Assembly: GCA_015654925.1 (NCBI GenBank)
Contig: JAATFX010000078.1
Span: 1-35,690, forward strand
Direction of reading: 5' to 3'
Length of the DNA: 35,690 nucleotides
Source of the DNA: Enterobacterales bacterium
Lineage (GTDB): Bacteria; Pseudomonadota; Gammaproteobacteria; Enterobacterales; Enterobacteriaceae
The position numbers were made by a program, and so were the translations under genes. Below, piece by piece: positions 23,303 through 30,564 of the stretch (its first letter is position 1; every line of letters begins with the position of its first letter). A model generated the notes under the pieces. That model was not told where the DNA came from and made no database searches. It saw only the letters and a list, made by a program, of their open reading frames with translations.

Positions 23303-24211
23303 GTGAGCGAAACCATTATTGCCACCGTGTCCATGCAGGCGTTTTATGACAAGCCGCGCAATGTCGGCAATATCCTCGCGCTGCTGGCGCAGGCCGTCGA
23401 CGCCGGCGCCAGGCTGGTGGTGTTTCCCGAGCAGATTTTGCAAGGCTACCTGACCGATACCCTGAGCCTGGATTTCGATAACGTGGCCTGGCAATTCGCC
23501 AACGCCGAAGTAATCGAAAGCGGGCAGGGCATCGGCCAGATCCGCGAGGCGGTGATACGGCACCAGGTCTATGCGGTGGTGGGCATGACCGAGCGTCATC
23601 CCCGTTACCCGGAAATATTGTTCAACACCGTGGTGCTGCTGGGACCGGACGGGGAGGTGGGCCGCTATCGCAAAGTGCACCAGCCGGGGGACGAGAAGCA
23701 TGTTTATTATCCCGGCGAGGGTTTTCCGGTATTCGATACGGCGCTCGGGCGCATCGGCATGCTGATTTGCTATGACAAGGTGTTTCCTGAAAGCACCCGC
23801 GAACTGGCGCTCAAGGGGGCGGATATCATGATCATGCCCACCGCCTGGGGGCTGGCGGGCGATAGCCGGGACCCGGAGCAGGATTCCATGGTCGACAGCT
23901 ATACCCTGTTCGGCCGGGTGCGCGCGATGGAAAATCAATGCTGGATGGTGGAATCCAATCTGCACGGTCCCCATGGCAACCTGCTGTATCACGGCCACAG
24001 CCGTATCATCGATCCGCGCGGCAACATTATTGCCGATACCGGCAATGCCGCGGGCATCGCCCTGGCGAGCGTCGATATCAGGCAGGAGATCGTCCGCGCG
24101 CGCAGCGTAGGGTATATGGGGTATTTTTTCCTCAAGGATTATGTGCCGGTGCAGGCGTCCGATCCGCAGTTGACCGTCCGCCATTACCATACCCGACAGG
24201 TTGGGGAATAA
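23303..24211 (+). CDS. Nitrilase-superfamily carbon-nitrogen hydrolase
   Basis: The GTG start has a strong GGAGAAGG site before it. The 302-residue enzyme has the Glu-Lys-Cys triad of the superfamily: Glu in VVFPEQI near residue 43, Lys in YRKVHQPGDEK near 126, and Cys in GMLICYDKVFPES near 157. The superfamily hydrolyses nitriles, amides or N-carbamoyl compounds. The sequence around the Cys (CYD then FPE) is more like amidases and N-carbamoyl-amino-acid hydrolases than true nitrilases (usually CWE), so an amide or ureido substrate is likelier. No signal peptide, so cytosolic. First gene of the operon; its product probably acts before or after the AtzE-like amidase. Confidence 0.87.
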   Translation: MSETIIATVSMQAFYDKPRNVGNILALLAQAVDAGARLVVFPEQILQGYLTDTLSLDFDNVAWQFANAEVIESGQGIGQIREAVIRHQVYAVVGMTERHPRYPEILFNTVVLLGPDGEVGRYRKVHQPGDEKHVYYPGEGFPVFDTALGRIGMLICYDKVFPESTRELALKGADIMIMPTAWGLAGDSRDPEQDSMVDSYTLFGRVRAMENQCWMVESNLHGPHGNLLYHGHSRIIDPRGNIIADTGNAAGIALASVDIRQEIVRARSVGYMGYFFLKDYVPVQASDPQLTVRHYHTRQVGE

Positions 24212-24215
24212 CGCC

Positions 24216-24995
24216 ATGCCGCACACCCTGGAAGCAGTCAATATCTCGAAAAGCTATGTCTCGGCCTCGGGGCCGGTGGCGGTGCTCAATGCCCTGGATT
24301 TCCACGCCGATGAAAATGAGTTTATCTCCTTTGTCGGCCCCAGCGGCTGCGGTAAATCCACGCTGTTCAATATTATCACCGGCCTGCTGGCGCCCGACGA
24401 CGGCCACATCATTATCAAAAACCGCGAGACCACCGGCAGCCCCTCGCCGGATCTGGGCTATGTCCTGCAAAAGGACCTGCTGTTCCCCTGGCGGACCGTG
24501 CTGGAGAACATCATCCTGGGCCTGGAGGTGCGCGGGATTAATAAAAAAATCGCCCGGGAACGCGCCGCCGACTTATTGCGCACCTACCACATGGAAGGAT
24601 ACGAGGATAAATATCCCGCCCAGCTGTCCGGCGGCATGAAACAACGGGTGGCGTTAATGCGCACCATGGTTACCGAGCCCGAAATCATCCTGATGGATGA
24701 AGCGTATAAGGCGCTGGATTATCCGCTGAAAGTCTCGCTGGAGTCGGAACTGCTGACGGTGGTTAAACAGCAGAAAAAGACGGTGATATTTATCACCCAC
24801 GATATCGAGGAGGCGGTCACGCTCTCGGATCGGGTCTATGTCATGAAAGCCAGGCCGGGCGAAATCGTACACGAGATAAAGGTCGATTTGGAAACCGACA
24901 GCATGATCATTCCCGAGCGCCGGCTTTCGCCGCGCTTCAATGAGTATTACGAAATGATTTGGCGCAGCATCGGCGCCGCCCCGGTCAATATATGA
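24216..24995 (+). CDS. ABC transporter ATPase, nitrate/sulfonate/taurine type (SsuB/TauB-like)
   Basis: The ATG at 24216 is preferred, giving 259 residues, because TTGGGGA stands before it; an in-frame TTG at 24201 overlaps the nitrilase end. Walker A is GPSGCGKST (41-49), followed by the Q-loop (GYVLQKDLLFPW), signature LSGGMKQRVAL, Walker B ILMDEAYKALD and the switch His in ITHDIEEA. The DEA in place of the common DEP is a known variant. It starts 5 bp after the nitrilase stop and powers the importer formed with the next two genes. Substrate unknown, but probably the compound hydrolysed by the flanking enzymes. Confidence 0.88.
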   Translation: MPHTLEAVNISKSYVSASGPVAVLNALDFHADENEFISFVGPSGCGKSTLFNIITGLLAPDDGHIIIKNRETTGSPSPDLGYVLQKDLLFPWRTVLENIILGLEVRGINKKIARERAADLLRTYHMEGYEDKYPAQLSGGMKQRVALMRTMVTEPEIILMDEAYKALDYPLKVSLESELLTVVKQQKKTVIFITHDIEEAVTLSDRVYVMKARPGEIVHEIKVDLETDSMIIPERRLSPRFNEYYEMIWRSIGAAPVNI

Positions 24996-25017
24996 ATGTT
25001 TTTTGCGAGGCGCAATC

Positions 25018-25854
25018 ATGAGCAGTATTCCGCAACCTACCCGGGTGAACGCTTCCCGCAAGAGCGAACGGCTGGAGTCCTTTTTCCGTACCCCGGCCGT
25101 CAGGCGCTATACCTTGCTGCTGTTGCAGATCCTGATAGTGGCCGGCCTGCTGGCCGGCTGGGAAATCGGCGTACGCAACGGCAGTATCAGCAAGTTCCTG
25201 TTCGCCAGTCCCAGCATGGTGTGGGAGGTGCTGGTGCAGCGCTTCCAGTCCGGCGAACTGCTGGCCGACGTTCAAATCACCACCTACGAGACGCTGATAG
25301 GCTTTGCGGTCGGCGCGGTCGGCGGATCGATCCTGGGATTGCTGCTGTGGTACTCCAAATTTATTTCGGATCTGGCCGCGCCGTTTATCGCCGCCATCGG
25401 CGCCATACCGGTACTGGCCATCGCGCCGATCACCATTATCTGGTTTGGCACGGAAATGCTGTCCAAAGTGGTTATCGTCGCCTTCTCCTGCGTCGTGGTT
25501 TCGCTGACCACCTCTTATAAGGGCGCGCTGCGCACCGACCCCGACCTGATAAACCTGCTGCGATCCTTCGATGCCTCGCGCACGGTGATTTTCGTCAAGC
25601 TGGTGGTGCCGTCCGCCATGCTGTGGGTGGTGTCCGGCCTGCGCCTGAACGTCGGTTTCGCCCTGGTGGGCGCCATCGTCGGGGAATATATCTCCTCCGA
25701 CGCCGGCGTCGGCCATATGATCCTGCTGGGCAGTTCCAATTTCGGTATGAATATCGTCCTGGCGGGTATTGTGCTGGTGATGATTATGATGCTGATTTTC
25801 AACGGGTTAGTTGCTTTACTCGAACGTATGATTCTCTCATGGGAAAGGGCCTGA
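25018..25854 (+). CDS. ABC transporter permease, SsuC/TauC type
   Basis: Start at 25018, giving 278 residues, with GCGAGG before the ATG. An alternative TTG at 25003 is less likely. Six membrane spans are expected, and IAPITIIWFGTEMLSKVVIV matches the typical stretch of the BPD_transp_1 domain in nitrate/sulfonate permeases. The EAA-like loop is LLRSFDASRTVIFVKLVVPS. It forms the homodimeric channel with the ATPase upstream and the binding protein downstream. Confidence 0.87.
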   Translation: MSSIPQPTRVNASRKSERLESFFRTPAVRRYTLLLLQILIVAGLLAGWEIGVRNGSISKFLFASPSMVWEVLVQRFQSGELLADVQITTYETLIGFAVGAVGGSILGLLLWYSKFISDLAAPFIAAIGAIPVLAIAPITIIWFGTEMLSKVVIVAFSCVVVSLTTSYKGALRTDPDLINLLRSFDASRTVIFVKLVVPSAMLWVVSGLRLNVGFALVGAIVGEYISSDAGVGHMILLGSSNFGMNIVLAGIVLVMIMMLIFNGLVALLERMILSWERA

Positions 25855-25857
25855 AAA

Positions 25858-26874
25858 ATGAATATAAGCAAGCGTATACGTAGTTTTACCCTGGCGGCGT
25901 TACTGTGCGGCGCGGTATGGGGTCCGGCGTCGGCGGCGCAAACGCCGGTGCGCATCAACCAGGCTTTTCAATCATTGCTCTACCTGCCGCTGTATGTCGC
26001 GCAGGAGCAGGGCTTTTTTAAACAGCAGGGCCTTGAGGTCAAGATCAGCACTGGCGGAGGCGGTTCCCAGTCCTGGGCGGCGGTGATCGGCGGTTCGGCG
26101 GATTTCTCCATCCAGGACCCGGTATTTGTGCCGAAATCCCATGAAAATGGCGGCGGCGGGGTAGTGGTGGCCGGCGTGCAAAACGCGCCGACGGTGTTTA
26201 TCTTCGGCAAGGACGCCACGCCGCTGCAAAATAACCTGGGCTTTTTGTCCAATAAGCGGGTGGTAACCAGTCCGCAGCCCGACACCACCTGGGCGTTTAT
26301 GAGCTATCTGATCAAACAGCAGAAATTGAGCAATGTGAAGCTGGTGCATGTGGCGATAGGCAATGAAATCCCGGCGGTGGTGGCCGATCGCGCCGACTAC
26401 GCGCTGGCGGTGGAGCCGCAAACCTCGATGGCGGAAAAACAGAACGGCCTGCACGTGGTGTATTCATTTTCCGCTAACCAGGACTGGTTTCCCTTTGCGT
26501 TCTCCAGCCTGACCACTACCCAGGACTACATCGACAAGCACCCCGCGCAGGCGCAGGGCGTGGTGACCGCCTTTGAAATGGCGTCGCGCTTTATTTACAG
26601 CAACACCGACCGGGCGGTGGAGATTGCCGCCAAATACTTCCCCAACGTGCCCAAGGATCTGGTGCGCACCGCGGTGCTGCGCGAAATCGACGCCAAAGGC
26701 TATCCGGAGAACGTGCTGGTATCGCAAAAAGCCTGGGATAACAATATGAACATTGCCCTGTATGCCAAAAACATCAAGGCTTATCCCTCGTCCGCCACCT
26801 CCTACGAAAGTAATGTGAATACCGAACTGGCCGGCAAAGCCAAGCAGGCGGTAGACGCGATGGGTAAACAGTAG
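25858..26874 (+). CDS. ABC transporter substrate-binding protein, NMT1/SsuA-like
   Basis: A 338-residue periplasmic protein with a signal peptide of about 27 residues (hydrophobic FTLAALLCGAVWG, cleavage after ASA-A). The mature start VRINQAFQSLLYLPLYVAQEQGFFKQQGLEV is the classical beginning of NMT1/SsuA binding proteins, followed by GGSQSWAAVIGGSADF. Such proteins bind nitrate, sulfonates, thiamine precursors, urea-like and other small organic ligands. It starts 3 bp after the permease stop. It likely captures the substrate for the AtzE-like amidase and nitrilase-type enzyme. Confidence 0.87.
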   Translation: MNISKRIRSFTLAALLCGAVWGPASAAQTPVRINQAFQSLLYLPLYVAQEQGFFKQQGLEVKISTGGGGSQSWAAVIGGSADFSIQDPVFVPKSHENGGGGVVVAGVQNAPTVFIFGKDATPLQNNLGFLSNKRVVTSPQPDTTWAFMSYLIKQQKLSNVKLVHVAIGNEIPAVVADRADYALAVEPQTSMAEKQNGLHVVYSFSANQDWFPFAFSSLTTTQDYIDKHPAQAQGVVTAFEMASRFIYSNTDRAVEIAAKYFPNVPKDLVRTAVLREIDAKGYPENVLVSQKAWDNNMNIALYAKNIKAYPSSATSYESNVNTELAGKAKQAVDAMGKQ

Positions 26875-26884
26875 GAGCTTGGCC

Positions 26885-27097
26885 ATGAACGATGAAATCG
26901 CCGCACGTTTGGCGCTGATTAACCTTTATACCCCGGCGGATGCCGGGCTATTACTCCCGTTGCTAAACGACTGCGCGCAGCGGGCCGCCGGGGTGGCCGC
27001 CTATGGCGCGCGCCATTTCCCGCCGGCCCTGTTGCCGGCCACCGCCTGGGTCTCGCCGCTGCATCCGCCGGCGGCGATGGCCGTGGAGGAGGGCTGA
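26885..27097 (+). CDS. AtzG-like (DUF4089-type) small partner of the amidase
   Basis: Read from the ATG at 26885, which has TAGGAG at good spacing, this gives 70 residues; an earlier TTG at 26879 is unlikely. It is a short helical protein with the DUF4089/AtzG pattern: a hydrophobic helix (AGLLLPLLNDCAQRAAGVAAYG) and a proline-rich tail (LPATAWVSPLHPPA). AtzG is known as the small subunit of the amidase AtzE (1-carboxybiuret hydrolase) and is related to GatC. Its stop overlaps the start of an AtzE-type amidase by one base (TGATG), exactly the known gene order. Similarity is weak to the eye, so the call rests on size, tail and position. Confidence 0.6.
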   Translation: MNDEIAARLALINLYTPADAGLLLPLLNDCAQRAAGVAAYGARHFPPALLPATAWVSPLHPPAAMAVEEG

Positions 27098-28464
27098 TGG
27101 ACGACCTATTGCAGTTTTCCATGGGCGAAGCCGGACGCCGGGTGCGCGCCCGGCAGTTCAGCTTCCCGGAGCTGCTGGAGGCTTGTCTGGCGCGCGAAGC
27201 CGCCACCCGCGATCTGAATGCGTTTAACGCGCTTTATCGCGATCGGGCGCGCAAAGTGGCGCAGGCCAGCCAGACCCTGCTGGAGCAGGGCTACGATCTC
27301 GGTCCCCTCCAGGGGATGCCGATCGCCATTAAGGCCAATATCGCCCTGGCGGGACAGGAGATGCACGCCGGCAGCCGGATACTGGCCGGATCGCTGGCGC
27401 AGCGCGACGCCGGGGTCGTGCAGCGGCTAAAACGGGCCGGCGCGATTATCATCGGCAGCACCAATATGCATGAATTCGCCTGGGGCGGCACGACGGATAA
27501 TCCCCATTATGGCCCCAGCGGCAACTCCTGGGATAGCAACCGCATACCCGCCGGCTCAAGCGGCGGTTCGGGGGTGGCGGCGGCGGTGCGCAGCGCGCTG
27601 GGCGCGCTGGGCACCGATACCGGCGGGTCCATCCGGCTGCCCGCCGCCATGAATGGCGTAACCGGATTGCGCCCGGGCGTGGGACGGATCGCCACCGACG
27701 GCATTTTCCCGCTGGCGGCCAGTCTCGACACCGTCGGGCCGCTGGCCGGCTATGCCGAAGACTGCGCGCTGATGTTCAGTGCGCTAACCGGCGATACCGT
27801 ACCCGCCGCCTTACCCGATCTGCACGGCCTGCGCATCGGCCTGCTGGGCGAATACAGCGAGAACGTGCAGCCGGACGTGGCGCGCGCCTATCATGATTTG
27901 ACGGACTGGTTCCGCGCCGCCGGGGGGCGCTGCGAAACCCTGGCTTTCAGCGGACTGGAGCAGGCGGTCAATGCCCTGGTCTTAATCAATATGGCCGAGC
28001 CGGCCGCGCTGCATGCCCCGTGGCTGGCGGACCGGGCCGGGGAATACGGCGAAGATGTCCGCCTGCTGTTGCAGGCCGGCCTGGGCATCAGCGCGGTGGA
28101 GTATTTGCAGGCGCAGCGCTATCGCACCGCATTACGGCAGCAACTGCTGGAAAAATTCAACCACGTGGACGTGATACTGGCGCCCACGCTGCCGTTTACC
28201 GCGCCGTTGAAAGGCCAGACGCAGGTGCGCATCGGCGATGAGGAGGAGAGCGTGCTCACCGGCAATATGCGCTTCAACGCGCTTGCCAGCCTGGCCGCGC
28301 TGCCCGCCCTGAGCCTGCCCGCGGGTTTTGACCGCGCCGGCTTGCCCATCGGCATGCAGCTGATTGGCCCGGATGGCGGCGAACAGCGACTGATGGGCAT
28401 CGCCGCCCGTTTCCAGCGGGAAAGCGACTACCACCGGCGCACGCCGGTTATGGTCAAACGTTGA
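27097..28464 (+). CDS. Amidase-signature enzyme, AtzE-like
   Basis: The product is 455 residues and cytosolic. The amidase-signature Ser-cisSer-Lys triad is complete: Lys in GMPIAIKANIA near residue 75, the cis-Ser in GSSGGSGVAAAV near 153 and the nucleophile in GTDTGGSIRLPA near 175. The central GLRPGVGRI and the SLDTVGPLA segment match the AtzE/GatA branch. AtzE hydrolyses 1-carboxybiuret in cyanuric acid degradation. Here there is no cyanuric acid hydrolase or allophanate hydrolase nearby, so the substrate may be another ureide or amide. The AtzG-like protein just upstream is probably its stabilising partner. It shares a TTGA overlap with the following gene. Confidence 0.88.
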   Translation: MDDLLQFSMGEAGRRVRARQFSFPELLEACLAREAATRDLNAFNALYRDRARKVAQASQTLLEQGYDLGPLQGMPIAIKANIALAGQEMHAGSRILAGSLAQRDAGVVQRLKRAGAIIIGSTNMHEFAWGGTTDNPHYGPSGNSWDSNRIPAGSSGGSGVAAAVRSALGALGTDTGGSIRLPAAMNGVTGLRPGVGRIATDGIFPLAASLDTVGPLAGYAEDCALMFSALTGDTVPAALPDLHGLRIGLLGEYSENVQPDVARAYHDLTDWFRAAGGRCETLAFSGLEQAVNALVLINMAEPAALHAPWLADRAGEYGEDVRLLLQAGLGISAVEYLQAQRYRTALRQQLLEKFNHVDVILAPTLPFTAPLKGQTQVRIGDEEESVLTGNMRFNALASLAALPALSLPAGFDRAGLPIGMQLIGPDGGEQRLMGIAARFQRESDYHRRTPVMVKR

Positions 28465-29357
28465 AAAAACTGCGGTTCCGAGATGTGCTGATTCTGCTGG
28501 TGGTGGTATCGGGCTGGGCATTCAACGTGATCGCCATGAAATTCGGGCTGATGGAACTGCCGCCGCTGCTGATGTTGCTGGTTCGCTTTATCATTGTGGC
28601 GGCGGTGCTGGTGCCGTTTAATCCGATACAATGGCAACAGGTCCCGCTGCTGTGTTTATTGGCTTTTACCTTTGGTTTCGTGCACTTTGGCCTGCTGCTG
28701 TTCGGAATGCGCCATACCGATGCCGGCAGCGCGGCCGTCCTGGTACAAATGGGAACGCCGATGGCGATGGTGCTGGCGGCGGTATGGCTTAAGGAAAAGT
28801 TTTCGCTGCGGCAAATCATCGGTGTCAGCGGCGCCGTGGCGGGGGTAATGGTGCTGTCCGGCAGCCCCGAGCTCGACTCATGGCATGGCCCGGCGCTGCT
28901 GCTGATCAGCGCCGGCGGATGGGCCGTTACCAACATTGTGATTAAGCGGTCGCCGCCGATCCCGCCGCTGGCGATGACCGGCTGGCTGTCGCTGTTCGCC
29001 ATTCCCCTGGTTTCGCTGAGCTCCTTTCTCACCGAACATCATCAATTTACGTTACTGCTGTCGGCGGGCTGGCGCGGCTGGCTGGGGATAATTTACAGCG
29101 CGCTGGGGTCGTCGCTGCTGTCCTATTCGCTCTGGTACGGGCTATTGAAAAAATACCCGGCTAACCAGATCCTGCCCTGGTCGCTGCTTAGCCCGGCGCT
29201 GGCGCTGTTGATGGGGGCGGCAATCCTGGGCGAAAAACTGGACCAGGGTAAAATGCTGGGCGCCGCGCTGATCGTCGGCAGCATTTTCATCGCGGTAAGT
29301 AACCCGAATAAATTGCGGCGCGGCGTGATAAAGCCAAGTAACACCGGTTCGGGATGA
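28461..29357 (+). CDS. EamA/DMT-superfamily transporter
   Basis: A TTG start overlaps the amidase stop (TTGA), giving 298 residues with ten expected spans in two EamA halves (about 5-137 and 145-280). Typical features are VSGWAFNVIAMKFGL at the N-terminus, VLVQMGTPMAMVLAAVWLKEKF at the end of the first half and LLSPALALLMGAAILGEKL at the end of the second. EamA proteins export amino acids and other metabolites or take part in salvage. As the last gene of the nitrilase/ABC/amidase operon it may export a by-product, or overspill, of the pathway. Direction and substrate are not shown by sequence. Confidence 0.85.
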   Translation: MKKLRFRDVLILLVVVSGWAFNVIAMKFGLMELPPLLMLLVRFIIVAAVLVPFNPIQWQQVPLLCLLAFTFGFVHFGLLLFGMRHTDAGSAAVLVQMGTPMAMVLAAVWLKEKFSLRQIIGVSGAVAGVMVLSGSPELDSWHGPALLLISAGGWAVTNIVIKRSPPIPPLAMTGWLSLFAIPLVSLSSFLTEHHQFTLLLSAGWRGWLGIIYSALGSSLLSYSLWYGLLKKYPANQILPWSLLSPALALLMGAAILGEKLDQGKMLGAALIVGSIFIAVSNPNKLRRGVIKPSNTGSG

Positions 29358-29386
29358 ACAGGGCGACCGGCGATGGTGAAGTTTTA

Positions 29387-29422
29387 GGGTTATATGGGTT
29401 ATCATTTATTTATATAACCCAT
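29387..29422. repeat. Nested inverted and direct repeats upstream of the RES toxin-antitoxin locus
   Basis: GGGTTATAT (29387-29395) pairs perfectly with ATATAACCC (29412-29420), and ATGGGTTAT (29394-29402) pairs perfectly with ATAACCCAT (29414-29422). The left arms are direct GGGTTAT repeats, so two hairpins compete for one right arm. It lies just before an AAGGAG site and a small ORF, a typical place for antitoxin autoregulation. It could also serve as terminator for the operon before it. Confidence 0.5.
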
Positions 29423-29442
29423 GTCATAAAAGGAGACCTGCC

Positions 29443-29598
29443 ATGATATCCGGCAATGATCATTCCGGTATCTCGACCCAGACCGGCACATCGCAAGAAG
29501 TCTGTAATTGGCTTGGCCGGTCACACGCGGACCACGTTCTGGTCAGCGCTTTCGATCGTGTGGAGTCGCGTCATTTTGATGTACTGGTGAAACTTTAA
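29443..29598 (+). CDS. Small ORF (51 residues) upstream of the antitoxin
   Basis: The ATG at 29443 has a strong AAGGAG site 6-7 bases before it. The ORF ends TTTGATGTACTGGTGAAA-CTT-TAA, encoding HFDVLVKL, 14 bp before the antitoxin start MFDVLIQQ, so the two junctions are similar at DNA level. The protein is not recognised. It could be a leader peptide coupled to the antitoxin, or a fragment of an older or duplicated gene. Confidence 0.4.
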   Translation: MISGNDHSGISTQTGTSQEVCNWLGRSHADHVLVSAFDRVESRHFDVLVKL

Positions 29599-29612
29599 CC
29601 AGCGCGATCGCT

Positions 29613-30113
29613 ATGTTTGATGTGTTGATTCAACAGCGTGAGCGCGAGACTCTGAGGCAATTGGTAGAAGTATTAATGCCGAAGGCGCCGATGCCGCCCC
29701 ATCTGCTCAAAGAAGCGGCCATGCTGGCACAGGCGAAGACGGTCGTATTCGAAAGCGCCGACTGGCTGACAGCCGCGGATGTGGCGCAACTGGCGGGACT
29801 TAGTACTCGTAATCCCAGCGCGCAACCCAATAAATGGAAAAAGCAGCGTCAGATATTCGCTATTCATCATGGGGTGGTCGATTATTTTCCCGGCTATGGA
29901 CTAGACCCTAAGGCCGGCTTTCGCCCGTTTAAGGCGATGGCACAGATTCTTAAGGTCTTCGGCGATCGTAAAGATAGCTGGGGGGTCGCTTACTGGTTTC
30001 TTTCGGCCAACGGTTTTCTTGGCGGCGAACGGCCGCAGGATGTGTTGGCGACCGAACCACAACGGGTGATCGATGCTGCCGAAGACGAGGTGCAGGAAAT
30101 CACCCATGGTTGA
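29613..30113 (+). CDS. Antitoxin of Xre/MbcA/ParS type (RES toxin partner)
   Basis: A 166-residue protein. The C-terminal part (about 103-166: FKAMAQILKVFGDRKDSWGVAYWFLSANGF then LGGERPQDVLATEPQRVIDAA) matches the Xre/MbcA/ParS toxin-binding domain. The middle WLTAADVAQLAGLSTRNPSA is a short helix-turn-helix, probably DNA binding. Such proteins neutralise RES-domain toxins, which degrade NAD+, and repress their own operon. The stop overlaps the start of the RES gene by 8 bp. The ATG has no clear ribosome binding site, and the small ORF upstream may drive it. Confidence 0.75.
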   Translation: MFDVLIQQRERETLRQLVEVLMPKAPMPPHLLKEAAMLAQAKTVVFESADWLTAADVAQLAGLSTRNPSAQPNKWKKQRQIFAIHHGVVDYFPGYGLDPKAGFRPFKAMAQILKVFGDRKDSWGVAYWFLSANGFLGGERPQDVLATEPQRVIDAAEDEVQEITHG

Positions 30114-30534
30114 GTGCAGCAGTACATCATCTAACTTGGGCGAGAAGTCCTGCATATCTACCGATCGTACGTATATGCCGTTACCGCCTTCGGAATTACA
30201 TGTCACTACGTTTAACTTGCCGAAGGGGCAGATCCTGCACCGGGTACATCAGCGAAAGTACCAACCCGTGCAATTCAATCCCGGCATTCAGGGAAATGCA
30301 AGATTCAGTCCGATTAGAAATGAACAGGGCCAACCGATACCCACGTTATATGTCGGAACCTCATTTGATTGCGTATTCATGCTGTTTGGCGATCGTATCG
30401 ATAATATGAGCTTGCGACAAAAGGCTAACTCACAGGATATCTTACTGGATTCTCATACTTATGCTGAGGTGTTGGACCTTGCCGAAAGGATTGGCGCATA
30501 TATAGTGCCGGGTATATCACCGTTGATCAATTAA
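30106..30534 (+). pseudogene. RES-domain toxin with internal deletion (probably inactive)
   Basis: Read from ATG 30106 (AGGAA before it; an earlier ATG at 30073 lies in the antitoxin gene), this gives 142 residues. The N-terminal RES region is seen at GQILHRVHQRKYQPVQFNP (Arg46) and PIPTLYVGTSFDC (Tyr82). Directly after this comes FMLFGDRIDN and EVLDLAERIGAYIVPG, which by my recall is the far C-terminal end of full-length RES proteins. The stretch between, with the conserved Glu, the basic residues and the serine of the active site, appears to be missing, about 90 residues. The frame is kept, so this looks like an in-frame deletion. The lengths are from memory of the family and need an alignment. 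Without the middle, NAD+ hydrolysis is unlikely. Confidence 0.55.
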
Positions 30535-30564
30535 CCCTCGATTGCAAGAAGCGATCGCGGTTCA

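Noticed and set aside
23288..24241. Long open frame (317 codons) antisense to the nitrilase gene
   Set aside because: It is a shadow of a clear nitrilase-superfamily gene with a full catalytic triad; the antisense protein shows no domain and is rich in His/Arg/Gln as expected for GC-rich antisense frames.
24700..24730. Walker B with DEA instead of DEP in the SsuB-like ATPase as a sign of inactivity
   Set aside because: The catalytic Glu is kept and DEA variants are known in this ATPase class, so no defect is implied.
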